A program made the translations under genes and the position numbers. A DNA stretch of 64,000 nucleotides from an uncultured Clostridia bacterium (GTDB lineage: Bacteria > Bacillota > Clostridia > TANB77 > CAG-465), in NCBI GenBank assembly GCA_944387385.1, contig CALXES010000009.1, positions 1 through 64,000 on the forward strand, read 5' to 3'. Shown here one piece after another: positions 28,209 through 37,412 of the stretch. The stretch's first letter is position 1; each line of letters starts with the position of its first letter. The notes below the pieces were generated by a model that was not told the origin of the DNA, did not search any database, and worked only from the letters and a program-made list of their open reading frames with translations.

Positions 28209-28850
28209 ATGAATTATTATGAGATTTTAGAAGTAAGCGTAAATGCATCAAAAGAAGTTATAAAAAATGCGTATAGAGCATTAACAAAAAAATATCATCC
28301 AGATTCATATAAAGGAAATCAAGAATATGCACAAGAAAAGATGAAAGAGATAAATGAAGCATATGAGACTTTAATAGATGATAATAAAAGATTGACATAT
28401 GACTATGAAAATGGATTTAAAATAGATCCTAATGCTCCTAAAGAGGAATTAGACATAAAAGAAGAAACTAATATAAAAGTAGAAGAAAAAGATGAAAAAA
28501 AAGAAGACAAGTTAATGACTTTTATAAAAGAGAAAAAAATGTTTATAGCTATAGGGATAGTTATATTATTTGTAATAGCTTTTATAATTGGAATTGCTAT
28601 TGCTGGTAGTGGAAATACTGATGAAAAAGATAATGAAGATGAAGTTGTAGTTAATGATGATTCTCAAACAGAAGATAAAAATACTACAAATAATACAAAT
28701 ACTTATAGACCAAATAATAATAATGTTATTGAAACACCTAAAGAAGATACTTATACTCAACCTACTAGTCCAGAAATAAATGATGATAAAAATGAAGATT
28801 ATGAAGGTGAGGAAGACGAAACTATTAAAGAACCTGATGGAATATCATAA
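28209..28850 (+). CDS. Membrane-anchored J-domain protein
   Basis: A 213-aa DnaJ-type co-chaperone. The N-terminal J domain (residues 1-65) has the essential HPD in [10 protein letters not shown], so it should stimulate an Hsp70 ATPase. A charged linker, one membrane helix (about residues 103-128, [18 protein letters not shown]-like) and an acidic Asn/Thr/Glu-rich extracytoplasmic tail follow. There is no Gly/Phe region or zinc domain, so it is not housekeeping DnaJ. The ATG at 28209 is favoured because GAGG lies seven bases upstream; the ATG at 28203 is too close. Confidence 0.85.
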   Translation: MNYYEILEVSVNASKEVIKNAYRALTKKYHPDSYKGNQEYAQEKMKEINEAYETLIDDNKRLTYDYENGFKIDPNAPKEELDIKEETNIKVEEKDEKKEDKLMTFIKEKKMFIAIGIVILFVIAFIIGIAIAGSGNTDEKDNEDEVVVNDDSQTEDKNTTNNTNTYRPNNNNVIETPKEDTYTQPTSPEINDDKNEDYEGEEDETIKEPDGIS

Positions 28851-28877
28851 AAAAGAAGTCTTTATAGACTTCTTTTT
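28849..28877. terminator. Bidirectional terminator between J-domain gene and cyclophilin
   Basis: AAAAAGAAGTC, six-base loop, GACTTCTTTTT; convergent genes end on both sides. Confidence 0.85.
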
Positions 28878-29400
28878 AAACTTTATAATGAATTGGCTCT
28901 GGAAATTTTACTCCGTGAGTATCTACAGTAACAGATTTCATTTTTTGCTCTACTAGTGGTCTATCAGAAGAATCAGTTGGAGTATTCGCTATTTTGTCTA
29001 CTACATCCATTCCTTCTATTACTTTACCAAAAGCTGCATATGAACCATCTAAATGAGGTGAATCTTTATGCATAATAAAAAATTGAGATCCAGCAGAATT
29101 TGGCATCATTGATCTTGCCATAGATAGTACACCAGCTTCATGTTTTAGTTCGTTTTTAAACCCATTTTTAGAAAATTCTCCTTTTATTGTGTATCCAGGT
29201 CCTCCAACTCCAATTCCTTGTGGATCTCCTCCTTGTATCATAAATCCACTAATTACTCTATGAAATATTGTGTCATCATAAAAGCCTTTATTTATTAAAG
29301 ATATAAAGTTATTTACTGTATTAGGAGCTACAGCAGGATATAATTCTGCACGTATAATATCTCCATTTTCCATTTCAATTGTTACAATTGGGTTAGCCAT
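28876..29400 (-). CDS. Cyclophilin-type peptidyl-prolyl cis-trans isomerase
   Basis: A 174-aa cytosolic prolyl isomerase. Active-site blocks are visible: FHRVISGFMIQGGDP, SQFFIMHKDSPHLDG and AAFGKVIEGMDVV. No signal peptide. AAAGGAG precedes the ATG. Assists protein folding; nonessential in most species. Confidence 0.93.
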   Translation of the reverse strand: MANPIVTIEMENGDIIRAELYPAVAPNTVNNFISLINKGFYDDTIFHRVISGFMIQGGDPQGIGVGGPGYTIKGEFSKNGFKNELKHEAGVLSMARSMMPNSAGSQFFIMHKDSPHLDGSYAAFGKVIEGMDVVDKIANTPTDSSDRPLVEQKMKSVTVDTHGVKFPEPIHYKV

Positions 29401-29456
29401 TTTACTTTTCTCCTTTCTTAAATTTACTGTATTATATCACATAATTATCATTATTA

Positions 29457-29993
29457 CTAATCCTCTAATATATATTTTATTATTTGGTTATGATTAGGCT
29501 TTTCTACATTAGTTAAAGCATTAATTACCATACCATGTGTTATAACAATTACTTTTGTATAATTGTTATATTTTTTTAGCACATTTTTTACTCTTGATAT
29601 AATTTCAGTTTTTTCCTCAAAATTATCTTCTTTATATGTACATTTTCCATCATTTTCATCATAGTGTTTTCTCCACTTTACTACCATTGAATAATTATTA
29701 TACATGTAATCTTTATCTGGTATCCATTCCATAAGATCAATTTCGACTTTTAAGTTTATATTTAATTCTTTAGATAGAACACTAGCTGTTTGCATCGTTC
29801 TAGTGTATGGGGAACTAATTATAATATCTGCATCTTTTAACAAAGGATTTTTTGATGAATTTATAGTTTCTTGAATCCCATTTTGAGTAATAGGAGCTAG
29901 GTCATTTCCAAAGCCTCTATAGTGTCTTTGATCTATTATTGTATAATCTGGCTCTGCATGTCGCATAAAAATAAATTCAGTTTTCTTTTTCAA
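29457..29993 (-). CDS. Histidine phosphatase family protein
   Basis: A 178-aa phosphoglycerate-mutase-like phosphatase. The catalytic RHAEPDY is at residues 10-16, SSPYTRTMQTA provides the second arginine, and ITHGMVINAL the second histidine. The substrate is unknown. The start is TTG with AAGGAG nine bases upstream. Confidence 0.85.
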   Translation of the reverse strand: MKKKTEFIFMRHAEPDYTIIDQRHYRGFGNDLAPITQNGIQETINSSKNPLLKDADIIISSPYTRTMQTASVLSKELNINLKVEIDLMEWIPDKDYMYNNYSMVVKWRKHYDENDGKCTYKEDNFEEKTEIISRVKNVLKKYNNYTKVIVITHGMVINALTNVEKPNHNQIIKYILED

Positions 29994-30136
29994 TTTTTTA
30001 TTCTCCTTATAGTATTGTTACACAAAATATATCATAATGTTTCTAAAAAAACAATAAGTGTACATATATAGTAATTTGTGTATTTAATTTTGAATAGTTT
30101 ATGATATAATTTTAATATAATAAAATGGAGGAATGT

Positions 30137-30838
30137 ATGTCATATATTGAGTTTAAAGATGTTGTAAAAAAATATAAGATGGGTGAGATGGAGATAACAG
30201 CTCTAGATAAAACTTCTTTTAGTATTGAAAAGGGAGAACTTGTAGTAATTGTAGGAGCAAGCGGAGCAGGTAAAACAACAGCCCTTAATATATTAGGTGG
30301 AATGGATAGTGCAACTAGTGGTAAAGTAGTAGTAGACAGAAAAGATATAACTAAATTAAAAGGCAAAGAACTTATTAGATATAGAAGAGAGGATATTGGC
30401 TTTGTTTTTCAATTTTATAATCTAGTTCAAAATTTAACTGCAATTGAAAATGTTGAACTTGCAACTCAAATATGTAAAGATTCATTAGATCCTAAAGAAG
30501 TTATGGCAAAGGTTGGACTTAAAGATAGAATTAATAATTTCCCATCACAGCTTTCAGGTGGTGAGCAACAACGTGTTGCAATAGCCAGAGCAATAGCTAA
30601 AAATCCAAAGTTGTTATTATGTGACGAGCCAACGGGAGCTTTAGATTATAATACGGGAAAACAAATTCTTAAATTACTTCAAGATACATCTAGAAAAGAA
30701 AATATGACAGTAGTTATAATTACGCATAATCAAGCAATAGCTCCAATGGCTGATAAAATAATAAAGTTTAAAAATGGAAAAGCTATTGATATTATAAAAA
30801 ATGACAATATTATTCCTGTTGAGAATATAGAATGGTAG
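30137..30838 (+). CDS. ABC transporter ATP-binding protein (MacB/LolD type)
   Basis: A 233-aa ATPase of the lipoprotein/antimicrobial-peptide exporter class. Walker [10 protein letters not shown]-loop region FVFQFYNLV, signature [14 protein letters not shown], Walker [13 protein letters not shown]-loop THN. The ATG at 30137 has GGAGG six bases upstream; an earlier ATG at 30125 overlaps that site. The permease gene follows after six bases. Confidence 0.93.
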   Translation: MSYIEFKDVVKKYKMGEMEITALDKTSFSIEKGELVVIVGASGAGKTTALNILGGMDSATSGKVVVDRKDITKLKGKELIRYRREDIGFVFQFYNLVQNLTAIENVELATQICKDSLDPKEVMAKVGLKDRINNFPSQLSGGEQQRVAIARAIAKNPKLLLCDEPTGALDYNTGKQILKLLQDTSRKENMTVVIITHNQAIAPMADKIIKFKNGKAIDIIKNDNIIPVENIEW

Positions 30839-30844
30839 GTGCTT

Positions 30845-33800
30845 ATGAAAAAAGCGTTATTAAAAGATAGTATAAAGGAGATTACAAAGACATATAAACG
30901 ATTCTTATCAATAATGCTTATGTCACTATTAGGTGTTGGTTTTTTTGCTGGAATTAGAGCAACTGGACCAGATATGAGGCAAACAATAGATAATTATTTA
31001 AAGGAAAATAATGTCTATGACATAGAGCTAGTGTCTACACTTGGTCTTACGGAAGATGATATTGAACTATTAAAAGAAAATGAGTATGTTTCAGATATAG
31101 TAGGCACATATTCAACTGATGTATTAGTAAATGCTTCTAATAATAACCAACCAGTAGCAAAGCTTTTAGCTATAGAAGATATAAATAAAGTAAAGCTTGT
31201 TGAAGGAAGTCTTCCTTTAAATGAAGATGAATGTGTGGTTGAAAAAAGTTTTTTAACTGCAACAGGTATGCAGATTGGTCAAACAATAGATATTGAAGAT
31301 AGTGATGATGTAATCAATAATGATTCTTTAAAAATTACAGGTGTAGTAGAGAGTCCTTTATATATTTCATCTGAAAGAGGAACAAGTAGTTTAGGTACAG
31401 GAAAAGTAAATTACTATATGTATATAAATAATTCTAATTTTAATATGGATGCATATACAAATATTTATATTAAAGTTAAAGATGCAGATAAGTATACATA
31501 TGGTTCAGATAAGTATTCTGAAATTGTAGAGGAGGCTCTATCTAGTATAGAAGAATATGAAGACGAAATTAATACGAGAAGATACGATACTTTGATTGCA
31601 GAAGCTAATGATAAGATTGAAGAGGCTGAGCAAAAACTTGATGATGAATATAATGAAAATCAGAAAAAACTTGATGATGCACAAGAAGAGATAGATAATT
31701 ATAGAGAGCAAATTGCAAGTGGCAGAGAGGAAATAGCACAAAATAGAACTAATGTGTATAATACTTTTTTGGAATATGAAAATCAAATAGCTGAAGGTAA
31801 AACAAAAATTGAAGAGGCAAAAACTACTCTTGAAAATCAAAAAGCAACAGCACAAGAAAATATAAATGCTGCAAATTCAGCTAAAGCTACATTACAAGAT
31901 AATATTTCTCAGATTGATACAAATCTTGAAATTCTTATAGCTAAATATAATGAAGTATATGATACATTAGAGAATCCAATTGGACTTACAGAAGAAGACA
32001 TAGAATATTTAAAAGGAGTAAAACTTCAACTAGAAACAGAAAAAGAAGGATTGGAGAAAACTAAAATAGAACTTTCAGAACAAATATATACTATTGATAC
32101 TACAATAGAACAAATAAATTCTTCAATAACTAATGCTGAAAGTACAATTACGGATCAACAGATTTCTTTAACAGAAAAAGAAAATGAAGTTGCTACTTTA
32201 AAGGCACAAGCTTATAAAGCAATAGATGATGCTGAGGCAGAACTTGATAGTAGTGAACAAGAAATAAATGATAGTCAAGAAGAGCTTGATAGTAATAGAC
32301 TTGAATTTGAAGAAAAAATCAAAGAGGCTGAGGATGAGATAATAGATGCAAAAGAGGATGTATTAAATATAGAGCATCCAAAATTATATATATGGGACAG
32401 AGATGATAATAGCGGATATAGTGGTTTTATTCAGGATACACAAAGCGTTGAAAATCTTGGTAAAGTGTTTCCAATTGTATTTTTTGTAGTTGCAACATTA
32501 ATAAGTTTGACATCTATGACTCGTATGGTTGAAGAACAAAGACAACAAATAGGAACTTTAAAGGCTTTAGGATATACTAAATTTCAAATTTCTATAAAAT
32601 ATATACTATATGCGACACTTGCTACAATAATTGGTGGTATTTTAGGTATGATTATATGTTTTTATACATTGCCTAAAGTTATTTGGATGATGTATAGTAT
32701 GATGTATAAAATTCCAAATTTTGTAGTGGAATTTAATTTTGAACTTGGAGCAATAGGTCTTTTGTGTGCATTTATATGTATAGTAGGTGCTACAATATAC
32801 GCTTGTCTTAAAGAATTAGTAGAAAAACCAGCAATTCTTATGAGGCCAAAAGCTCCTAAAATTGGAAAAAGAGTTTTACTTGAAAAAATACCATTTATAT
32901 GGAATAGACTTAATTTTACAACTAAAGTTACAGTAAGAAATATATTTAGATATAAGAAGAGATTTCTTATGACAATAATTGGGATATTTGGATGTACATC
33001 GTTAATATTATTAGGATTTTTACTAAAAGACTCTATAGTAGCAATTATAGATAATCAATATGGTGATATATTTAATTATAACTTCATTACTACAGCAAAA
33101 GAATCTTTAACAGATGAAGAAGTAAATGATTTAGCATATGAAATTTCAGGAAATTCTAATATAGAAAAAACTGTGATGGTAGAATTTACATCTGCAACTA
33201 TAACTAACTCAGATGCGTTAGAAGATGTTCAAATAATTGTTCCAGATAATAACGAAAATATATATGATGTAATTAATATAACTGATTTAGAAGATAAAAG
33301 AATAGAGCTAGGTGAAGATGGTGTTATAATTACAGATAAACTTGCCAGTCTTTTAGGTGTTGAGATTGGGGATAATATAATAGTAACAACTAATGATAAT
33401 GAAGAAATTGAGGTTAAAGTGGATAATATTGCTAAAAATTATGTATATCACTATATGTATTTAAGCAAAGATCTATATAACAAAGTGTTTAAAGAATATT
33501 CACCCAATGCAATATTAATTAAAACAGCTGATATATCTGATGAAGCAAAGGACGATTTATCTAGAGAACTAATGGCAAACAGTAAAGTTTTATCTGTTTC
33601 AAATATTGATAGTATGAAAGAGACTATTGTAAATATGATGGACTTATTAAAATATGTTGTTTGGGTTTTAATTGTATCAGCAGGACTACTTGCATTTGTA
33701 GTATTGTATAACTTAGAAAATATAAATATTAGTGAAAGATTAAGAGAACTTGCAACAATTAAAGTATTAGGATTTTATGATAATGAAGTGTATGACTATA

Positions 33801-34048
33801 TTTCTAAAGAATCCACATTACTTACAATAATTGGAATTGTACTTGGAATGTTTGGTGGTATTGTTTTAAATACTTTTGTGCTAAAGACATGTGAGATTAA
33901 CGTATTAAGATTTGTTCCAGAGCTAAATATTTCATCTTTTGTAATTGCTATCTTAATAACAGTAGCGTTTAAGATTATTGTTAATATATTTACGTATTTT
34001 GCTCTAAAGAAAATCGATATGATCGAATCCTTAAAAAGTGTAGAATAA
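30845..34048 (+). CDS. FtsX-like ABC permease with large extracytoplasmic coiled coil
   Basis: A 1067-aa permease with a membrane helix at residues 20-40, a MacB-like periplasmic domain, a long coiled coil (about residues 235-520, rich in Glu, Gln and Asn), three membrane helices (about 545-655), a second extracytoplasmic domain and three final helices. It resembles the YtrF/BceB-like or SftX-type permeases that couple ATP hydrolysis to work outside the membrane. The ATG follows TAGGTG overlapping the ATPase stop, so ATPase and permease are translationally coupled. Substrate unknown; peptide export or cell-wall hydrolase control are both plausible. Confidence 0.88.
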   Translation: MKKALLKDSIKEITKTYKRFLSIMLMSLLGVGFFAGIRATGPDMRQTIDNYLKENNVYDIELVSTLGLTEDDIELLKENEYVSDIVGTYSTDVLVNASNNNQPVAKLLAIEDINKVKLVEGSLPLNEDECVVEKSFLTATGMQIGQTIDIEDSDDVINNDSLKITGVVESPLYISSERGTSSLGTGKVNYYMYINNSNFNMDAYTNIYIKVKDADKYTYGSDKYSEIVEEALSSIEEYEDEINTRRYDTLIAEANDKIEEAEQKLDDEYNENQKKLDDAQEEIDNYREQIASGREEIAQNRTNVYNTFLEYENQIAEGKTKIEEAKTTLENQKATAQENINAANSAKATLQDNISQIDTNLEILIAKYNEVYDTLENPIGLTEEDIEYLKGVKLQLETEKEGLEKTKIELSEQIYTIDTTIEQINSSITNAESTITDQQISLTEKENEVATLKAQAYKAIDDAEAELDSSEQEINDSQEELDSNRLEFEEKIKEAEDEIIDAKEDVLNIEHPKLYIWDRDDNSGYSGFIQDTQSVENLGKVFPIVFFVVATLISLTSMTRMVEEQRQQIGTLKALGYTKFQISIKYILYATLATIIGGILGMIICFYTLPKVIWMMYSMMYKIPNFVVEFNFELGAIGLLCAFICIVGATIYACLKELVEKPAILMRPKAPKIGKRVLLEKIPFIWNRLNFTTKVTVRNIFRYKKRFLMTIIGIFGCTSLILLGFLLKDSIVAIIDNQYGDIFNYNFITTAKESLTDEEVNDLAYEISGNSNIEKTVMVEFTSATITNSDALEDVQIIVPDNNENIYDVINITDLEDKRIELGEDGVIITDKLASLLGVEIGDNIIVTTNDNEEIEVKVDNIAKNYVYHYMYLSKDLYNKVFKEYSPNAILIKTADISDEAKDDLSRELMANSKVLSVSNIDSMKETIVNMMDLLKYVVWVLIVSAGLLAFVVLYNLENINISERLRELATIKVLGFYDNEVYDYISKESTLLTIIGIVLGMFGGIVLNTFVLKTCEINVLRFVPELNISSFVIAILITVAFKIIVNIFTYFALKKIDMIESLKSVE

Positions 34049-34076
34049 AGGTATATTATGCCTTTATTCTTTTTTT
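34044..34076 (+). terminator. ABC operon terminator
   Basis: AATAAAGG, nine-base loop, CCTTTATT and a T7 run. Confidence 0.8.
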
Positions 34077-34131
34077 GGTTGAAAAAAATTTATATATTAT
34101 ATATAATTAACTTATATAGAGAGGTTAGAAT

Positions 34132-35157
34132 ATGATAAGATTTGATAGTGATTATTTAGAAGGAGCATATCCTAAAATATTAAAAAAACTAGTTGAAACA
34201 AATTATGATCAAGAGGCCGGGTATGGTAAAGATGAGTATACTAAATCTGCTACGTATAAAATAAGAAAGGCATTAAATAATGATAATGTTGATGTTCATT
34301 TTTTAGTGGGGGGAACGCAAACTAATATGACTGTAATTTCTAGTATATTAAGGTCATATCAAGGAGTTATTTGTACTGATACAGGACATATTAATGTACA
34401 TGAAACTGGTGCAATTGAGTCTTTTGGAAATAAAGTAATAACTGTTAAAAATGAAGAAGGTAAAATAAATATAAAGCAAATACAAGAATTAGTTGATTTG
34501 CAACGTAACTATGATTTGCCAGAGCATTTGGTTATGCCTAAGCTTGTGTTTATTTCTCTTCCCACTGAATGTGGAACAAATTATACTAAGGAAGAATTAA
34601 AAGAAATTTATGATGTATGTAGGAAAAATAACTTATACTTATATATAGATGGAGCAAGACTTGGCTATGGGCTTGTTGCAAAAGATACTGATATAAAATT
34701 GCAAGATTTAACTGAGCTATGTGACATTTTCTATATAGGTGGAACAAAATGTGGCGCTTTGTTTGGTGAAGCAGTAGTTATAGTAAATGATGAGTTAAAA
34801 AAAGATTTTAGATATTATATAAAGCAAAGAGGTGCAATGCTTGCAAAAGGTAGAATTTTAGGAATACAATTTGATACTTTATTTGATAACAATTTATATT
34901 TTAAAATATGTAAGCAAGCTGTAGATCTTGCTTTGAGGATAAAAGAAGCAGCAATAGAAAAAGGATATAAACTATTTTTTAATTCATTTACTAATCAACA
35001 GTTTATTATAATGCCTAATATAAAGCTTAAAGAACTGGAAAAAGAATTTGCATTTTTTAAGTGGCAAAAATATGATGAGGAAAATACAGTTATAAGAATA
35101 TGTACTTCTTGGGCAACAACTGAGGAAAATGTTAATAAGCTCATAGAAAAATTATAG
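34132..35157 (+). CDS. Threonine aldolase family PLP enzyme
   Basis: A 341-aa fold-type I PLP enzyme of the beta-eliminating lyase/low-specificity L-threonine aldolase family, cleaving L-threonine or allo-threonine to glycine and acetaldehyde. The N-terminus RFDSDYLEGAYP, the cofactor region FLVGGTQTNMTV and DGARLGYG, and the lysine in IGGTKCGALFG support this. GAGAGGTTAG precedes the ATG. It is followed by the deaminase gene, suggesting a small catabolic operon. Confidence 0.88.
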   Translation: MIRFDSDYLEGAYPKILKKLVETNYDQEAGYGKDEYTKSATYKIRKALNNDNVDVHFLVGGTQTNMTVISSILRSYQGVICTDTGHINVHETGAIESFGNKVITVKNEEGKINIKQIQELVDLQRNYDLPEHLVMPKLVFISLPTECGTNYTKEELKEIYDVCRKNNLYLYIDGARLGYGLVAKDTDIKLQDLTELCDIFYIGGTKCGALFGEAVVIVNDELKKDFRYYIKQRGAMLAKGRILGIQFDTLFDNNLYFKICKQAVDLALRIKEAAIEKGYKLFFNSFTNQQFIIMPNIKLKELEKEFAFFKWQKYDEENTVIRICTSWATTEENVNKLIEKL

Positions 35158-35168
35158 TGAGGTTTAAG

Positions 35169-35648
35169 ATGAATAATATAAGTAATTATGCAATGAAAAT
35201 TGCAATAGAAGAATCTAAAGTAAATGCAATAAATAACTATAAAAATGGTGGACCATTTGGAGCTACAATAATAAAAGACGGTAAAATTATATCATCAGCT
35301 CATAATACTGTAATGCAAACAAACGATCCTACAGCACATGCTGAAATAAATGCAATAAGAAGTGCTTGTCAAAAACTTAAAACAAATGATTTATCTAACT
35401 GTGTATTGTATACAAGTACTGAGCCATGTCCAATGTGCTTATCTGCAATCATCTGGTCTAATATTAAAGAAGTTTATTTTGCAAATACTAGATATGATGC
35501 AGATGATATAGGATTTAGAGATGATGTTATATATAAGTATCTATCTGGTGAAAATAAAGATATTTTAAATGTTTATCATGTTAATAGTAAAGAGGCAAAA
35601 GAAGTATTTGAAGATTTTAAGAAAATAGAGGAGAAGACTTTATATTAA
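35169..35648 (+). CDS. Guanine deaminase-like cytidine-deaminase-fold enzyme
   Basis: A 159-aa zinc deaminase. Zinc motifs are TAHAEINAIR and EPCPMCLSA. The C-terminal DADDIGFRDDVIYKYL resembles B. subtilis guanine deaminase GuaD rather than tRNA adenosine deaminase TadA, so guanine to xanthine is the likelier reaction. The start at 35169 is preferred because GTGAGG sits just upstream; a GTG at 35157 in frame overlaps the previous stop. Confidence 0.82.
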   Translation: MNNISNYAMKIAIEESKVNAINNYKNGGPFGATIIKDGKIISSAHNTVMQTNDPTAHAEINAIRSACQKLKTNDLSNCVLYTSTEPCPMCLSAIIWSNIKEVYFANTRYDADDIGFRDDVIYKYLSGENKDILNVYHVNSKEAKEVFEDFKKIEEKTLY

Positions 35649-35662
35649 AAAGGAGGTATAGT

Positions 35663-35917
35663 GTGACAAAAACAGAGTATAGAAAAAAGAGTAATACAGA
35701 AAAAAATTTTAACTATAAGTTAAGATTTTTTGGTGGCTTAATTGCCTTACTTGGATTAATAATAGTTTTAATTAGTTTTTTTGCAATAAGTGATACATCA
35801 TATCAAATATTAGGATTTGGTGCTGGTGCTATTGTAGCTTTTGTTGGATTAATAATAGATATTTCTGGAGAAGTAATGCTATTAAATGAATACGGAAAAA
35901 ATGAGTCTAAACAATAA
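35663..35917 (+). CDS. Small two-helix membrane protein
   Basis: An 84-aa protein with two hydrophobic helices (about residues 21-43 and 49-70) and a basic N-terminus. GTG start after AAGGAGG. It closes the operon with the aldolase and deaminase. Not recognised. Confidence 0.65.
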   Translation: MTKTEYRKKSNTEKNFNYKLRFFGGLIALLGLIIVLISFFAISDTSYQILGFGAGAIVAFVGLIIDISGEVMLLNEYGKNESKQ

Positions 35918-35953
35918 AGCAAATATGCTAAATTACATAATTAAGGTGAAAAG

Positions 35954-35985
35954 TTTACAATATAAAAATTATATGGTATAATAAT
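35954..35985 (+). promoter_or_regulatory. Promoter of the attenuated methyltransferase leader
   Basis: TTTACA (35954-35959), 17 bases, TATAAT (35977-35982) within TATGGTATAATAAT. Transcription should start near 35989, leaving a leader of about 175 nt before the methyltransferase. Confidence 0.7.
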
Positions 35986-36049
35986 AATGTAATATTTCAA
36001 TTCGACCATTCGCGTAATATTACCGTAGAAATAATAATAGAGAATGTTG

Positions 36050-36134
36050 AGAATCTTTCTTTATGAATGGCAAATCTAAACCATAGTAAAAATTATGGTT
36101 GGTTTTGCTATGGATGAAGGGAGGTTCTTTTTTT
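36050..36134 (+). promoter_or_regulatory. Leader attenuator with large terminator hairpin
   Basis: From AGAATC at 36050 the RNA folds back onto the segment ending GGTTCTT at 36128, with many G-U pairs, an inner GCAAA/TTTTGC clamp and an apical AACCATA/TATGGTT stem, followed by seven T. This is a terminator upstream of the gene it should control. A seven-codon frame, 36063-36086, lies wholly in the 5' arm. Upstream, TAATATT (35989-35995) and AATATTA (36016-36022) are complementary, and CCATTC (36006-36011) can pair with GAATGG (36065-36070), offering an alternative fold. The design resembles ribosome-mediated attenuators before antibiotic-resistance genes. Confidence 0.65.
36063..36086 (+). 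CDS. Putative seven-residue leader peptide MNGKSKP
   Basis: ATG at 36063, stop TAG at 36084-36086. It lies in the 5' arm of the terminator hairpin, so a ribosome paused on it would prevent the terminator from forming. The only SD-like sequence, GTTGAG, is weak and eleven bases away, so translation is uncertain. Confidence 0.4.
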   Translation: MNGKSKP

Positions 36135-36165
36135 CAACCAAATTAAAAGTTAAGGAGATGTTAAA

Positions 36166-36915
36166 ATGAAAGAAAAAGATTTTTATGATAATATTGCTAA
36201 TTGGGATTTTAGTAAAATTGACTATGAAACACAAAAGTTAACAGATTGGGATATGTATGAGGAAATTTCAAGATATACAGATGAAAATTCATTATGCTTA
36301 GATCTTGGAACTGGCGGAGGAGAAAAAGTGTTAAGTAAGTATCCAAAAGTTGGTATGATAATTGCAACGGATTTTTCACAAGAGATGATAAATACTGCTA
36401 AGTCTAATTTAAAGGGAAGAAAGAAAATAAAATTTGCAAAGATGGATAATTTAAAAATAGATTTTCCAAATGAAATATTTAATCTTGTAAGTGCAAGACA
36501 TACTATAATAAATGCTAAAGAGATATATAGAGTACTTGAAAAAGGTGGTATAGTAGTAATTCAAGGTGTAGACAAAGAAGATTGTATAGAGCTAAAAGAT
36601 ACTTTTAAAAGAGGACAGGCATATAACGATGAAAAAGCAATATCTCAAATCGACTATGAAGATTTAATTAACAATGGATTTGAAATAGTAAAGAGTGTTA
36701 ATATTGAAGAAAATGAGTATTTTAAAACTAAAGAGGACTTATTAGCCTTACTTTTTAAGACACCAATACTAGATGATTTTTCAGAAATAAACTGTAATCA
36801 TGAAAAACGTTATATTGAAAGTGAACTGCTTGAAAAGTATATTAAAGATAACATGACAGAAAGGGGAATAATCTTAAAAAGAAGATTATATGGAATTGTA
36901 GCAAAAAAGAAATAA
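36166..36915 (+). CDS. Class I SAM-dependent methyltransferase
   Basis: A 249-aa methyltransferase. SAM motif I is CLDLGTGGGEKV (residues 44-55), motif II IATDFSQEM, post-motif region FNLVSARHTI; the C-terminal third is family specific. It resembles clostridial methyltransferases annotated only generically. AAGGAGATG precedes the ATG. The attenuator upstream and the AbrB, VOC and ABC-F genes downstream suggest a drug- or stress-response role; the methylated substrate is unknown. Confidence 0.85.
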   Translation: MKEKDFYDNIANWDFSKIDYETQKLTDWDMYEEISRYTDENSLCLDLGTGGGEKVLSKYPKVGMIIATDFSQEMINTAKSNLKGRKKIKFAKMDNLKIDFPNEIFNLVSARHTIINAKEIYRVLEKGGIVVIQGVDKEDCIELKDTFKRGQAYNDEKAISQIDYEDLINNGFEIVKSVNIEENEYFKTKEDLLALLFKTPILDDFSEINCNHEKRYIESELLEKYIKDNMTERGIILKRRLYGIVAKKK

Positions 36916-36918
36916 AAT

Positions 36919-36947
36919 TTGACAAGATTACATAAAAATGCTATAAT
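36919..36947 (+). promoter_or_regulatory. Consensus promoter of AbrB-like gene
   Basis: TTGACA (36919-36924), exactly 17 bases, TATAAT (36942-36947): the strongest match to sigma-A consensus in the window. Confidence 0.8.
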
Positions 36948-37007
36948 AATAATCGATTAGTTTTATCCATGGTATCCAAAGTTAATTAATTGAGGGAGGA
37001 TTTACAA

Positions 37008-37331
37008 ATGAAAGAGACCGTGTATATTTTTAAAGTTGATTCTCAATATAGAATCGCGTTGACATCAATGATTAAAATAATTTATGACTTTAATAGTGCT
37101 GTCTATATTAAATTACAGGTTATTGATGAACAAAAGTATATTCAAATAGCGGGGCATCAAATCGACTTTTATCAAGCAATCTCAACTATGGATCAAAAAG
37201 GGAGATTTGTTATTCCTAAAGAGGTAAGACAAAAGTTTGATATTCAAAAAGGAGATAGTTTCGAGGCTTTTGAAGACGAGGTAGACTCTAATAAGAGATC
37301 ATTACTTTTAAGAAAGGTATTAAAGCGTTAG
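37008..37331 (+). CDS. AbrB/SpoVT-type transition regulator, tandem half
   Basis: A 107-aa DNA-binding protein. The C-terminal half is a clear SpoVT/AbrB swapped-hairpin domain: STMDQKGRFVIPKEVRQKFD then KGDSFEAFEDE. The N-terminal half (FKVDSQYRIALTSMIKIIYD) has the same VDxxxRI layout but has lost the IPKE-type core, suggesting a duplicated, degenerate AbrB hairpin. Family members repress post-exponential and stress genes. GGGAGGA precedes the ATG at 37008. It has a strong promoter and its own terminator. Confidence 0.85.
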   Translation: MKETVYIFKVDSQYRIALTSMIKIIYDFNSAVYIKLQVIDEQKYIQIAGHQIDFYQAISTMDQKGRFVIPKEVRQKFDIQKGDSFEAFEDEVDSNKRSLLLRKVLKR

Positions 37332-37342
37332 ATCACTATATA

Positions 37343-37372
37343 GGAGTGAGTTTAAAAACTCACTCTTTTTTT
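37343..37372 (+). terminator. AbrB-like gene terminator
   Basis: GAGTGAGTTT, short A loop, AAACTCACTC and T7. Confidence 0.85.
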
Positions 37373-37412
37373 ATGTGATATAATTTTAATTATAAAAATG
37401 GAGATGATATGT

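Noticed and set aside
35989-36134. 6S RNA or a known SAM riboswitch
   Set aside because: The leader lacks a central bubble typical of 6S and conserved SAM-riboswitch cores; the terminator with an internal leader frame fits better.
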